A program made the translations under genes and the position numbers. Below the pieces are notes generated by a model that worked only from the letters and a program-made list of their open reading frames with translations, was not told the origin of the DNA and ran no database searches. Shown here piece after piece: positions 18,137 to 25,979 of a DNA stretch of 64,000 bases. Every line of letters begins with the position of its first letter. The stretch's first letter is position 1. Source of the stretch: JBFXCS01 sp050181915 (GTDB lineage: Bacteria > Actinomycetota > Thermoleophilia > Miltoncostaeales > Miltoncostaeaceae); contig JBFXCS010000003.1 in the NCBI GenBank assembly GCA_050181915.1, forward strand, positions 558,001-622,000, given 5' to 3'.

Positions 18137-18589
18137 ATGGCATCCCCCACCGCCGCCCCCGTCCTGTTCGCCTACGACGGCTCGGACCTCGCCGGCTTCG
18201 CCATCGAGCGGGCGGGCGGCGAGCTGGCGCCCGGACGCGACGCGCTGGTCGTCTGCGTCTGGCATCCGGCCGACGTCGGCTTCGTGCCCATCGACGGCCG
18301 GCACCTGCGCGCGGCGGCCGGCGACGAGGTCCGCGACGCCGCCGAGCAGACCGCGGCCCACGGCGCCTCGCTCGCCGACGCGGCCGGCTTCCGGGCGCGC
18401 GGCCTGGCGGTCGAGGCCGCGCCCACCTGGCAGGGCATCGTCGGCGCCGCCGACGATCACGGGGCCACCCTGATCGTGCTGGGCTCGCACCGCCGCTCCG
18501 GCCTGATCGGCCACCTGCTCGGCAGCGTGGCCGCCGCCACCATCGCCCACGCCGGGGCGGCCGTGCTGGTGGTGCACCGCCCCGCCTGA
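18137..18589 (+). CDS. Universal stress protein (UspA family)
   Basis: A 150-residue single-domain Usp. It opens with the strand-Asp pattern VLFAYDGSDLAGFAIERA and ends with the nucleotide-binding loop LGSHRRSGLIGHLLGS followed by VLVVHRP. The glycine pattern fits the ATP-binding branch of the family. It is coupled to the upstream efflux gene (1-nt gap), suggesting coordinated expression during stress. Specific role unknown. Confidence 0.92.
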   Translation: MASPTAAPVLFAYDGSDLAGFAIERAGGELAPGRDALVVCVWHPADVGFVPIDGRHLRAAAGDEVRDAAEQTAAHGASLADAAGFRARGLAVEAAPTWQGIVGAADDHGATLIVLGSHRRSGLIGHLLGSVAAATIAHAGAAVLVVHRPA

Positions 18590-18603
18590 CGTCGCGGGGG
18601 GAC

Positions 18604-18637
18604 CCGCCGGGGCCGCGCGACGGCGGCCCCCGGCGGC
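18604..18637 (+). terminator. Imperfect GC hairpin after the usp gene
   Basis: GCCGGGGCCGC (18606-18616) pairs with GCGGCCCCCGGC (18623-18634) with one bulged base. It lies 15 bp after the usp stop. There is no T-run. Confidence 0.45.
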
Positions 18638-18747
18638 CCTCCCGCATGACGCGCGTCACACTGCGTCGATGATGCGCGCGCCTACCGCCGCGCCCCTCCC
18701 CGGCGCAGCATGTGGGGCATCGACGGGTTTTCGGGAAGGGGGATGAC

Positions 18748-19173
18748 ATGTGGAGTCGCCATCGCCGGATCGCGACGATCGTCCTCGCCCCGGCCGCCGC
18801 CCTCGCGCTGTGGGGGCTGCTCCGGAGCGCGGGCGTGGGCTTCGAGCTCCGGGACGGACGGGGCGCGGTCGGCGCCGCCGAGGTGGCCGGCGCGTCGCTG
18901 GTCGCCGCCCTGGCCGGCTGCGGCGTCGCGGCGCTGATCGACCGCCGGATCGCCCGGGCCCGCGTGTGGTGGGTGTGGATCGCGACCACCGCGCTGTCGC
19001 TCTCGACGGCCGGTCCGGCCTGGATGGCCGACGGCGGCACCGCCGTGGCCCTGATCGGCCTGCACCTCGTGGTCGGGGCCGTCGTCATCGGCGGGCTGGC
19101 GCCGACGCTGCCCCTGCCCTGCGGCCCCGGCCGGCGTGCCGCGCGCTCCACCGCGGCGCGGCGCGCCGCCTGA
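18748..19173 (+). CDS. Small four-helix membrane protein, DUF6069-like
   Basis: A 141-residue protein with four hydrophobic helices (about residues 7-25, 45-65, 72-92, 98-118) and a basic tail. The pattern, including the short arginine loop AALIDRRIARARVWW between helices 2 and 3, resembles the DUF6069 membrane family of actinobacteria. ATG 18748 follows AAGGGGGATGAC; the earlier in-frame ATG at 18712 lacks such a site. It lies 4 bp upstream of a histidine kinase gene and may be a sensor accessory, which is inference. Confidence 0.7.
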   Translation: MWSRHRRIATIVLAPAAALALWGLLRSAGVGFELRDGRGAVGAAEVAGASLVAALAGCGVAALIDRRIARARVWWVWIATTALSLSTAGPAWMADGGTAVALIGLHLVVGAVVIGGLAPTLPLPCGPGRRAARSTAARRAA

Positions 19174-19177
19174 GGCG

Positions 19178-20311
19178 ATGACGACCGGGCGATGGCCGGC
19201 GCGGGGAGTGCGCCGCCTGCGACCGGTGTGGATCCGCGCCGGCCAGCTGCTCGGGCTCGTCTTCCTGGCCGGCCCGGTCGGCGACCTGGCCGGCGATCCG
19301 CCGGGCGCGGCGCGGCTCGCGGTCATCGTCGCCGCCCTCGTCCTGTTCGTGGCGACCTACCTCGCCCTGCTGCCGCCCGTCGCGCCGCTCGCGCGGCGCG
19401 GCCGCGGGGCGACGGCGGCGGCCATCGCCCTGCTCGCCGCCCTCACGGGGCTCATCCTGCTGCTGGGCGCGCCGCGGTCGTCCGTCCTCCTGCTGGTGTA
19501 CGCGGTGGCCGCCGCCGGGCTGCTGATGCCGGTCGCCTCCGGCGCGGTGGTCACCGCCGCGGCCGCGGCCGCCACCGGCGGCGGCCTGCTCACGGCGGGC
19601 GCCCCGGCGGACGAGACCCTCGTCTACGTCCTGTCGGTGATCGCGATCGGGACGATCATGGTGGCCTACGGCCACGCGATCCGCGTCAACCGGGAGCTGC
19701 TCGCCGCCCGCGAGGGCATGGCGCGCGCCGCGGTCGCCGAGGAGCGGCTGCGGTTCGCGCGCGACCTGCACGACCTGCTGGGCCACAGCCTGTCGCTGCT
19801 GGCCCTGAAGGGCGACCTGGCCGGGCGCCTGGTGCGCGCCGACCCCGATCGCGCCGAGCGCGAGATCCGCGACCTGCAGCGCATCGCCCGCGAGGCGCTG
19901 ACGGAGGTGCGGGAGGCCGTGCGCGGCTACCGCCGCCCGGCGGTGGCGGCGGCGCTCGACCGGGCGCGGGCGGCGCTCGAGGCGGCGGGCATCGCGTGCC
20001 GGGTGGAGCGGGACGCGCGCGACCTGCCCGCGGACGTCGAGGGCGTCCTCGCCTTCGCCGTGCGCGAGGCGGCGACGAACGTCGCGCGCCACAGCGCGGC
20101 CTCCGCCTGCACCATCCGCCTGGTCGCCGGCGGGGACCGGGTCGACCTGGAGGTGCGCGACGACGGCCGCGGCGCCGACGACGGCGGCGCGGGAACCGGG
20201 CTCGTCGGCCTCGGCGAGCGCGTCGCGCGCGTCGGCGGCACCCTCGCCGCCGGCTCCCCGCCGGAGGGCGGCTTCCGGCTGCGGCTCAGCGTGCCGGTGG
20301 GCCGGCCGTGA
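19178..20311 (+). CDS. Two-component sensor histidine kinase (NarL/DesK type)
   Basis: A 377-residue membrane kinase. The first 165 residues hold about five hydrophobic helices with almost no periplasmic loop, as in DesK-like membrane-state sensors. The HisKA_3 dimerisation helix contains the phosphorylated His in FARDLHDLLGHSLSLL. The HATPase domain shows EAATNVARHSAA (N box), VRDDGRG and GTGLVGLGERV (G boxes). ATG 19178 is 4 bp after the DUF6069-like gene. The stop overlaps the response regulator start (GTGA). Confidence 0.9.
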   Translation: MTTGRWPARGVRRLRPVWIRAGQLLGLVFLAGPVGDLAGDPPGAARLAVIVAALVLFVATYLALLPPVAPLARRGRGATAAAIALLAALTGLILLLGAPRSSVLLLVYAVAAAGLLMPVASGAVVTAAAAAATGGGLLTAGAPADETLVYVLSVIAIGTIMVAYGHAIRVNRELLAAREGMARAAVAEERLRFARDLHDLLGHSLSLLALKGDLAGRLVRADPDRAEREIRDLQRIAREALTEVREAVRGYRRPAVAAALDRARAALEAAGIACRVERDARDLPADVEGVLAFAVREAATNVARHSAASACTIRLVAGGDRVDLEVRDDGRGADDGGAGTGLVGLGERVARVGGTLAAGSPPEGGFRLRLSVPVGRP

Positions 20312-20913
20312 TCCGGGTGCTGATCGCCGAGGACCAGGCGATGGTGCGCGGCGCCCTCGCCGGGCTGCTCTCCCTCGAGCCCGACATCGAGGTGATCGCC
20401 CAGGTCGACCGCGGCGACCTCGTGCTGGAGGCGGCGCGGGCGCACGCCGCGGACGTCGCCCTGCTCGACATCGAGATGCCCGGCCGCGACGGCATCGCCG
20501 TCGCCGGCGATCTCGCGCGTGAGCTGCCCGGCACGCGCGCGCTGATCCTCACCACCTTCGGGCGCCCGGGATACCTGCGGCGGGCGGTCGAGCGCGGGGC
20601 GGCGGGGTTCCTGCTGAAGGACTCCCCCTCCGACCGCCTGGCGGCGGCCATCCGCGACGTGCACGCCGGGCGGCGGGTGCTCGACCCCGGCCTCGCCGCG
20701 GCGGCGATCGTCGAGGGCGACAGCCCGCTCACCGACCGGGAGCGCGACGTGCTCGTCGCGTCCGCCGGCCACGGCACGGCCGCCGAGATCGCGGCGCGGC
20801 TCTTCCTCGCCGAGGGCACCGTGCGCAACTACCTGAGCTCCGCGATCCACAAGCTGGGGGCGCGCAACCGGGCCGAGGCCCTCTCGATCGCCGAGGAGAA
20901 GGGCTGGCTGTGA
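20308..20913 (+). CDS. Two-component response regulator (NarL/DesR family)
   Basis: A 201-residue regulator with a receiver domain (acidic pocket AEDQ near residue 8, phospho-Asp in LLDIEMPGRDG, Lys in FLLKDSPSD) and a LuxR-type helix-turn-helix (LTDRERDVL...AAEIAARLFLAEGTVRNYLSSAIHKLGA). Translationally coupled to the upstream kinase. The target genes are not evident; the preceding DUF6069-like gene is the obvious neighbour. Confidence 0.92.
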   Translation: MIRVLIAEDQAMVRGALAGLLSLEPDIEVIAQVDRGDLVLEAARAHAADVALLDIEMPGRDGIAVAGDLARELPGTRALILTTFGRPGYLRRAVERGAAGFLLKDSPSDRLAAAIRDVHAGRRVLDPGLAAAAIVEGDSPLTDRERDVLVASAGHGTAAEIAARLFLAEGTVRNYLSSAIHKLGARNRAEALSIAEEKGWL

Positions 20914-20934
20914 CCCGGCGGCCCGCGCCGCCGC

Positions 20935-22266
20935 TCACCGCCGCAGCGCCACCCGCCGCGCCTTCGTGGTGACGTTCCCCGCCGCGTCGTACACCTTCGG
21001 CGCCGCCAGCAGGCGGAGTCGGCTCAGACCCAGCACGGCGCGCCGCTGCGCGACGCTCACCGTCCTGACCAGGGTGGTGGTGCGCCCGCCGACCAGCGTG
21101 AACGTGATCGAGCCCAGCGCCGTCCTCCCCGCCTTCCCGCCGCGGCGGCCGATCGCCGTGAAGGAGAACGAGCCGGTGCAGCGCACCTCGCTCGGCGGGC
21201 AGGTCACCGGCACCCGCAGCCGCCGGCCCTGGAGCCGGGCCGCGCCCACCGCGAGCGCCGGGCGGGTGGTGTCGGGAGCGACCGGCGGAGGCGGCGGAGG
21301 CGGCGCGAGCTCCGGAAGGTGGACGAACTCGCACCCCGCCGGCGTGTCGTTCGCATCGCCCACCAGCAGATCCTCGTCCGAGCCGCAGTCGGCCCGCTCG
21401 GCCAGCCCGTCGCGCGTGCGCAGCGTGTCGGCGCCCGCCCCGCCCGCGTAGTCGTCGACGCCGCCGCGGCCGTCCAGCAGATCGTTGCCGGCGCCGCCGA
21501 TGAGGATGTCGGGCCCCTCGGTGCCGATCAGCTCGTCCGAGCCGCCGGAGCCGTCGACGCGCACGGTGCCGGGGAAGCCCGACGCGTCGAACCGCTCGCC
21601 CACCGGCGTGAGGACCATGTCGACGCGCTCGATCGACGCCCAGTCGATCCGCTGGCTCAGAGTGCCCGCGTCGAGCACCAGGCCGTTCGCTTGCGGGATG
21701 AACGTGACCCCGCCCGAGCCGGCCGAGCTCAGATCCCAGGCGAACGTATCCGTCCCCGGGCCGCCGTCGATCGGCACGGGGACGGCCCCGACCGGGGTGC
21801 CGACGATGCGGTCGTCGCCCGCGCCGCCGAACACCTGGTCGCTGCCGGCCACCACGATCAGGTCGTCGCCCGCGCCGCCGCCGAGGGTGGTGACGTCGCC
21901 GTTGGACGGCGTGCTGACCCCGTTGATGAAGTCGTCCCCGTCGCCGCCGGTCAGGTTGACCTGGTGCACGTAGCCCGCCATGCCGACGGCGATCACGGTG
22001 TCGTCGCCGCCTCCCCCGCCGGCGATGAGGCGGCTGACGGTGCTGCACGCCAGGGTCTGGTTGGGCGGCGGCAGCGGTGCCCCCGCCAGATGCACCGTGT
22101 TGACCGCCGAGCAGCTGACCGTGATGTCGTCGTCGGCTCCGTCGCCGGCCAACGTGAGCTGGTCGAGGGCGGCGTCGTACGCCACCGACACGGCGGCCGA
22201 GGCCGTCGCCGGCGCCAGCGCGATGGCGCCGAGGGCCGCCCACAGCACCCATCGCCCTCTCCCCAT
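20935..22266 (-). CDS. Secreted protein with RTX-type calcium-binding nonapeptide repeats
   Basis: A 443-residue exported protein. A signal peptide occupies about residues 1-24 (WVLWAALGAIALAPATASA). Several GGxGxD repeats follow (GGAGDDLIV, GGAGDDRIVG, IGGAGNDLLDG, YAGGAGADTL), which fold as calcium-binding parallel beta-rolls. A Pro-rich hinge near residue 325 (PPPPPPPVAP) leads to a C-terminal beta domain with two Cys (TCPPSEVRCTG) and a basic end. No enzymatic domain or type I secretion signal is seen, so export is probably by Sec. Role unknown, perhaps cell-surface. Confidence 0.8.
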   Translation of the reverse strand: MGRGRWVLWAALGAIALAPATASAAVSVAYDAALDQLTLAGDGADDDITVSCSAVNTVHLAGAPLPPPNQTLACSTVSRLIAGGGGGDDTVIAVGMAGYVHQVNLTGGDGDDFINGVSTPSNGDVTTLGGGAGDDLIVVAGSDQVFGGAGDDRIVGTPVGAVPVPIDGGPGTDTFAWDLSSAGSGGVTFIPQANGLVLDAGTLSQRIDWASIERVDMVLTPVGERFDASGFPGTVRVDGSGGSDELIGTEGPDILIGGAGNDLLDGRGGVDDYAGGAGADTLRTRDGLAERADCGSDEDLLVGDANDTPAGCEFVHLPELAPPPPPPPVAPDTTRPALAVGAARLQGRRLRVPVTCPPSEVRCTGSFSFTAIGRRGGKAGRTALGSITFTLVGGRTTTLVRTVSVAQRRAVLGLSRLRLLAAPKVYDAAGNVTTKARRVALRR

Positions 22267-22273
22267 GGCGGCA

Positions 22274-22279
22274 AGCCTA
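22274..22279 (-). promoter_or_regulatory. Candidate -10 element, leaderless RTX gene
   Basis: TAGGCT on the minus strand, 7 nt before the ATG at 22266. There is no Shine-Dalgarno sequence in this short gap. Confidence 0.45.
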
Positions 22280-22382
22280 CGAGAACCCGGCGGCGCCGCG
22301 ACAGCCCCCGCCGGTCCCGCATCGGTCCCAGCCGGTCACGCCATCTCCACCAGTTCGTGACATCGGCGCACGAGAGGCCGTC

Positions 22383-22388
22383 TAGCCT
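22383..22388 (+). promoter_or_regulatory. Candidate -10 element upstream of the flippase gene
   Basis: TAGCCT on the plus strand. Transcription would start near 22395, ahead of a GCGGAGG ribosome site at 22412-22418. Confidence 0.4.
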
Positions 22389-22424
22389 CGCCGCGACGGA
22401 GGCCCCAGGGCGCGGAGGTTCCAG

Positions 22425-23498
22425 ATCGCCGCACGTCTCTCGAGGATCGGCTCGCTCGCCTTCCTCGTCGGGCTGATCCTGCTGGTGGCGTGGCGCATCG
22501 ACCTCGGGGCCGTCGGCGCGCATCTCGCGGCCGGCGCCTGGCCCTTCCTGGCATTGGCCGCCGTCGCGAACATCGCCTCGGCGGTGCTCAAGTCGATGAC
22601 CTGGCAGGGCCTGCTCAACAACGTGCGCGGCGTCGACGGGCGCCTGCAGTCGCTCGATCTGGTGAGCCCGCTGCTGGTGGGGGCGCTGGTCAACTCGGGC
22701 CTGCCGGGCCGGGCGGGCGAGGTGGCGAAGGCGGTGCTGGCCCGGCGCCGGATCGCGCGCCGCGGCGGCGGCGCCGGCATCGCTCAGGTGGCCGGCTCGA
22801 TCGCCGCCGAGCACCTCGTCTCGACGCTGGCGTGGGCCGTGATCGCGGTCGTGGTGGTCCACCGCCTGCCGCTGCCCCTGGCGATCGACGCCGCGACGAT
22901 CGCGGTGGCGGCCGGCTGCCTGGGCGTCACCGCCCTGGTGGCGTGGCGGCCGGCCCCCGCGAGGACGGCGCGCGGGCGCCTGCGGCGGCCGGTCGCGGCC
23001 CTGGTCGACGCCTGGAGCGCGGTGCACGAGAGCCTGCGCGGCCTGGGCCGCCCGCGGCCCCTCGCCTACGTCACGGCGGTGAGCGCCGGCCAGTGGGTCG
23101 CCCAGTGGGCGGCGATCGCCTTCACCCTCCAGGCGACCGGGCTGGGCGACGCCGGGCCGGCCGCCGCCGGGATGGTGCTGGTCACCCTCACCCTGGCCCA
23201 TGCGGTGCCGCTGCTGCCGGGCGGCTTCGGCACCTTCCAGATCGCGGCGATGCTCCCGCTCACCGGGGCGTACGGCGTCTCGCCCGAGGCCGCCCTGTCC
23301 TTCGGGCTGCTGCTGCAGCTGGGCGAGACGGCCGTGAGCGTGGTGCTGGGCTTCGCCTGCCTGGTCGGCGAGGGCGTCGCCCAGGCTCAGGCCTCGCGCG
23401 CCACCGCCGCCGGCTCCTCGCCGCCGCGCCTGATCGCCCTGCGGAACGCGATCATGTCGAGCAGCGTGTTGCGCGCCTCGCGCAGCGGGCGGATGTAG
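22425..23498 (+). CDS. AglD/LPG-synthase-like membrane protein (flippase-like domain)
   Basis: A polytopic protein of the lysylphosphatidylglycerol-synthase/AglD membrane family, thought to move or modify lipid-linked groups. Conserved features are the first helix ending WRID, the LLVGALVNSGLPGRAGEVAKA loop and the late LPGGFGTFQ motif. The first ATG/GTG-type codon (GTG 22485) falls inside the first membrane helix. The frame is open to 22386, and an ATC at 22425 stands 6 nt after GCGGAGG, so I extend the gene to that codon; this start is unusual and unproven. The last 112 bp overlap the convergent glycosyltransferase gene. Confidence 0.7.
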   Translation: MAARLSRIGSLAFLVGLILLVAWRIDLGAVGAHLAAGAWPFLALAAVANIASAVLKSMTWQGLLNNVRGVDGRLQSLDLVSPLLVGALVNSGLPGRAGEVAKAVLARRRIARRGGGAGIAQVAGSIAAEHLVSTLAWAVIAVVVVHRLPLPLAIDAATIAVAAGCLGVTALVAWRPAPARTARGRLRRPVAALVDAWSAVHESLRGLGRPRPLAYVTAVSAGQWVAQWAAIAFTLQATGLGDAGPAAAGMVLVTLTLAHAVPLLPGGFGTFQIAAMLPLTGAYGVSPEAALSFGLLLQLGETAVSVVLGFACLVGEGVAQAQASRATAAGSSPPRLIALRNAIMSSSVLRASRSGRM

Positions 23499-24112
23499 GA
23501 GCTGCCGGCCGTGCGGGGGCGGTGCCGGATCGGCACCTCCACCACGTGCAGGCCGCGCTTCTCCGCCCAGGCCACCAGGTACCGGTGGCCGCGGCGGAAG
23601 CCGTCCGGGTCGTAGCCCATCACGGGCAGGGCCGCCGCGCGGAACGCCTTCAGGCCGCTGTTCGCGTCGCGGGTCCGCAGGCCCAGCATCCCGCGCATCA
23701 GCACCAGGTTGTAGGTGGACGAGACGACCCGCCGCCACACGTCGTCGGCCCGATCCACCCGGACGCCGTTGGCCACGTCCGCGCCGGCGCGCAGCGCCCG
23801 CAGCAGCGCGGCGAGGTCGCCGGGGTCGTACTGGTCGTCCGAGTCCATCACCGCGACGGCCCATCCGTCGGCCAGGGCGAAGCCCTCGGCGATCGCATGG
23901 GCGCGCCCGCGGTTCTGCGGGAAGCGCAGCAGGCGCACCCGCGGGCCGGCGAGCGACCGGGTGACCGCGTAGGTGTCGTCGGTGCTGCCGTCGTCGATGG
24001 CGAGCACCTCGCCGTCGATGCCCGCGCCCTCCATCGCGTCGAGGGTCTCCCGGATCACGCCGGGCAGGTTGTCCGCCTCGTTGCGGGCGGGGAGAACGAC
24101 CGTCAGGTCCAT
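23387..24112 (-). CDS. Family 2 glycosyltransferase, polyprenyl-phosphate sugar synthase-like
   Basis: A 241-residue GT-A enzyme probably transferring a sugar from a nucleotide sugar to polyprenyl phosphate at the cytosolic membrane face. Motifs: VVLPARNEADN at the N-terminus, DDGSTDDT, and the metal-binding DSDDQYDP near residue 95, with a short basic C-terminus and no membrane domain. It is the third gene of a minus-strand set (epimerase, flippase-like protein, this gene). Its ATG overlaps the flippase gene by 10 bp. The group likely builds and presents a lipid-linked sugar used by the GT39-type enzymes nearby. Confidence 0.88.
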   Translation of the reverse strand: MDLTVVLPARNEADNLPGVIRETLDAMEGAGIDGEVLAIDDGSTDDTYAVTRSLAGPRVRLLRFPQNRGRAHAIAEGFALADGWAVAVMDSDDQYDPGDLAALLRALRAGADVANGVRVDRADDVWRRVVSSTYNLVLMRGMLGLRTRDANSGLKAFRAAALPVMGYDPDGFRRGHRYLVAWAEKRGLHVVEVPIRHRPRTAGSSYIRPLREARNTLLDMIAFRRAIRRGGEEPAAVAREA

Positions 24113-24999
24113 CGTGCCTCCGCGGCTCGTGGGACGCGGCGCCCGACCAGGGTGGCGAGGGCGCCCAGGGGGAAGGAGAGCCACACCGAGGTGGCCACGA
24201 ACACCAGGCCCACGGCGGCCGCCGACTCGGCCGGGCTGCCGGCGGCGGCGAGCAGGGCGCCGACGCTGAGGGCCATGCCCGCGCCGCCGCCCAGCATCGC
24301 GACCGTGCCGCCGACGGTGGAGATCGCGACGATGCCGACCGATCGCCAGAAGCCCAGGTCGAGGTCGTAGGCGGCCGCCAGCAGCATCAGGCGCACCGGG
24401 TCGTTCACCTGGATCAGCACGGTCAGCAGCACCGCGCCGGCGGACGCGCCGGGGCTGCGCGCCAGCGACGCCAGGCGCCCCCGCCGCCAGATCCAGCCCC
24501 CCGCCGCGACGACGGCGGCGAGCGAGAGCCCGGCGGCCGCGGCGACGGCGGGCACGGTGTCGGGGTCGAGCCCGGCCAGCAGGGGGATGCCGACGGCCGC
24601 GGCGACGGCCAGCGCCAGCACGTCGAGCGCCCGATCGGCCGCGGTGGCGGCGATGCCGTCCGGCGTGATGCGGCTCTCGAGCCGCGCCAGCCGCACCGGC
24701 TCCCCCGCGAAGCCGGTGGGCAGCAGGTTGTTGACGGCCATGCCGGTGAGGAAGGCCCGGTAGGCCCGCAGCGGCGACTCGCGCACCCCGGCGGCGCCCA
24801 GCAGCAGCCACCAGCGGTAGGCCTTGAGGACGCCGTTCGCCAGGTAGAGGCCGGCGGCCACCAGCACCAGGCCCGGGCCGCCGCCGCGCAGCGCGCGGCC
24901 CAGCGCGTCCCAGTCGCTCACCCAGACCAGCCCGCCGATCATCGCCGCCGACAGCAGCACGGCGACGAGGCGGCGCGCGCGGGCGGGCGGCATCCTCAC
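24103..24999 (-). CDS. AglD/LPG-synthase-like membrane protein, second copy
   Basis: A 298-residue protein with about eight hydrophobic helices, of the same broad family as the gene at 22425. Shared marks are YLANGVLKAYRWWLLL near residue 52, the NNLLPTGFAGEPVRLARL loop and the late GGGAGMALSVGALL segment in place of PGGFG. GTG 24999 overlaps the TGA of the upstream epimerase; ATG 24993 is an alternative. It sits between an epimerase and a polyprenyl-sugar synthase, so handling of a lipid-linked sugar is the likely job. Confidence 0.8.
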   Translation of the reverse strand: MRMPPARARRLVAVLLSAAMIGGLVWVSDWDALGRALRGGGPGLVLVAAGLYLANGVLKAYRWWLLLGAAGVRESPLRAYRAFLTGMAVNNLLPTGFAGEPVRLARLESRITPDGIAATAADRALDVLALAVAAAVGIPLLAGLDPDTVPAVAAAAGLSLAAVVAAGGWIWRRGRLASLARSPGASAGAVLLTVLIQVNDPVRLMLLAAAYDLDLGFWRSVGIVAISTVGGTVAMLGGGAGMALSVGALLAAAGSPAESAAAVGLVFVATSVWLSFPLGALATLVGRRVPRAAEARWT

Positions 25000-25937
25000 G
25001 ACACCAGGGCCGGCGTGCGCGCCGGGCGGGTCGCCTCAAGTTGCGCGACGAGCCCGTCGCGCAGGCCCACGCGCGGCGCCCACCCCAGGTCGCGCCGCGC
25101 CCGGCCGATGTCCGCGGCGGTGTCGCGCACGTCGCCCGGGGCCGGCGGCCCCGGCAGCACCGGCACCGGCGCGCCGGCCAGCTCGGCGACCGTCGCGATG
25201 GCCTCGGCGAGCGTGGCGGGGCTCCCGCCGCCGATGTTGTAGGCGCCCTGGCCGCGGCCGGCCGCCGCGACCGTCGCCTCGACCACGTCGTCGACGTAGG
25301 TCACGTCGCGGCTCTGGCGCCCGTCGCCGTGGAGGGGGAACGGGGTCCCGCCGAGGGCGGCCTCGCACAGCCGCTGGAAGGCCATGTCGGGACGCTGGCC
25401 GGGGCCGAAGACCGTGAAGTAGCGCAGCGCGACCACCCGGATGCCGTGGCCGGCGGCGTAACACCTGGCCAGGCCCTCGACGGCCATCTTGGTGACGCCG
25501 TAGGGGGAGCGCGGCAGCAGCGGGGCGTCCTCCGGAGTGGGCCGCGAGGCGCTGTCTCCGTACACCGACGAGCTCGATGCCATCACCAGGTTGCGCGCCC
25601 CCGCCGTCACCATGGTCTCCAGCAGCCGCTGGGTGGCGGTCACGTTGCGCTCCACGTAGAGGTCGAAGCCCGGCCCGAAGCTGCCCCTCACGCCGGGCTG
25701 TCCGGCCAGGTGGAACACGACGTCGGCGCCGTCCAGGTCCTCGGCCAGCGGATCGCGGGCCAGGTCGCGGCGGGCGAAGGTGAAGCCGCCCCACTCGCAC
25801 AGGCGCGCCAGGCGGTGGTGCTTGACGGCCACCGGCGTGAACGAGGTGAGGGCGTCGAGCCCCAGCACGCTCCAGCCGTCGTCGAGCAGCCGCTCGGCGA
25901 GGCGCGACCCGATGAAGCCTGCAACACCGGTGATCAC
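24996..25937 (-). CDS. NAD-dependent nucleotide-sugar epimerase/dehydratase (GalE-like SDR)
   Basis: A 313-residue extended SDR with the NAD motif TGVAGFIGS at the very start, DLARDPLAEDL, catalytic Ser in MASSSSVYGD and the YxxxK pair in PYGVTKMAVEG, followed by RYFTVFGPGQRPDMA. This layout is typical of UDP-glucose/UDP-glucuronate 4-epimerases. GTG 25937 starts six residues before the glycine motif. It is divergent from the membrane glycosyltransferase at 25980 and leads the epimerase-flippase-GT2 operon. The exact sugar is not determinable. Confidence 0.87.
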   Translation of the reverse strand: MITGVAGFIGSRLAERLLDDGWSVLGLDALTSFTPVAVKHHRLARLCEWGGFTFARRDLARDPLAEDLDGADVVFHLAGQPGVRGSFGPGFDLYVERNVTATQRLLETMVTAGARNLVMASSSSVYGDSASRPTPEDAPLLPRSPYGVTKMAVEGLARCYAAGHGIRVVALRYFTVFGPGQRPDMAFQRLCEAALGGTPFPLHGDGRQSRDVTYVDDVVEATVAAAGRGQGAYNIGGGSPATLAEAIATVAELAGAPVPVLPGPPAPGDVRDTAADIGRARRDLGWAPRVGLRDGLVAQLEATRPARTPALVS

Positions 25938-25965
25938 CGCCCTTCGGCCCGCCCCGGGGCGCTGG

Positions 25966-25971
25966 TAGCGT
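25966..25971 (+). promoter_or_regulatory. Candidate -10 element for the plus-strand membrane glycosyltransferase
   Basis: TAGCGT, 8 nt before the GTG at 25980. It lies in the 42-bp gap to the divergent epimerase, so both promoters are compressed into a very small region. Confidence 0.4.
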
Positions 25972-25979
25972 GCCGCGCC

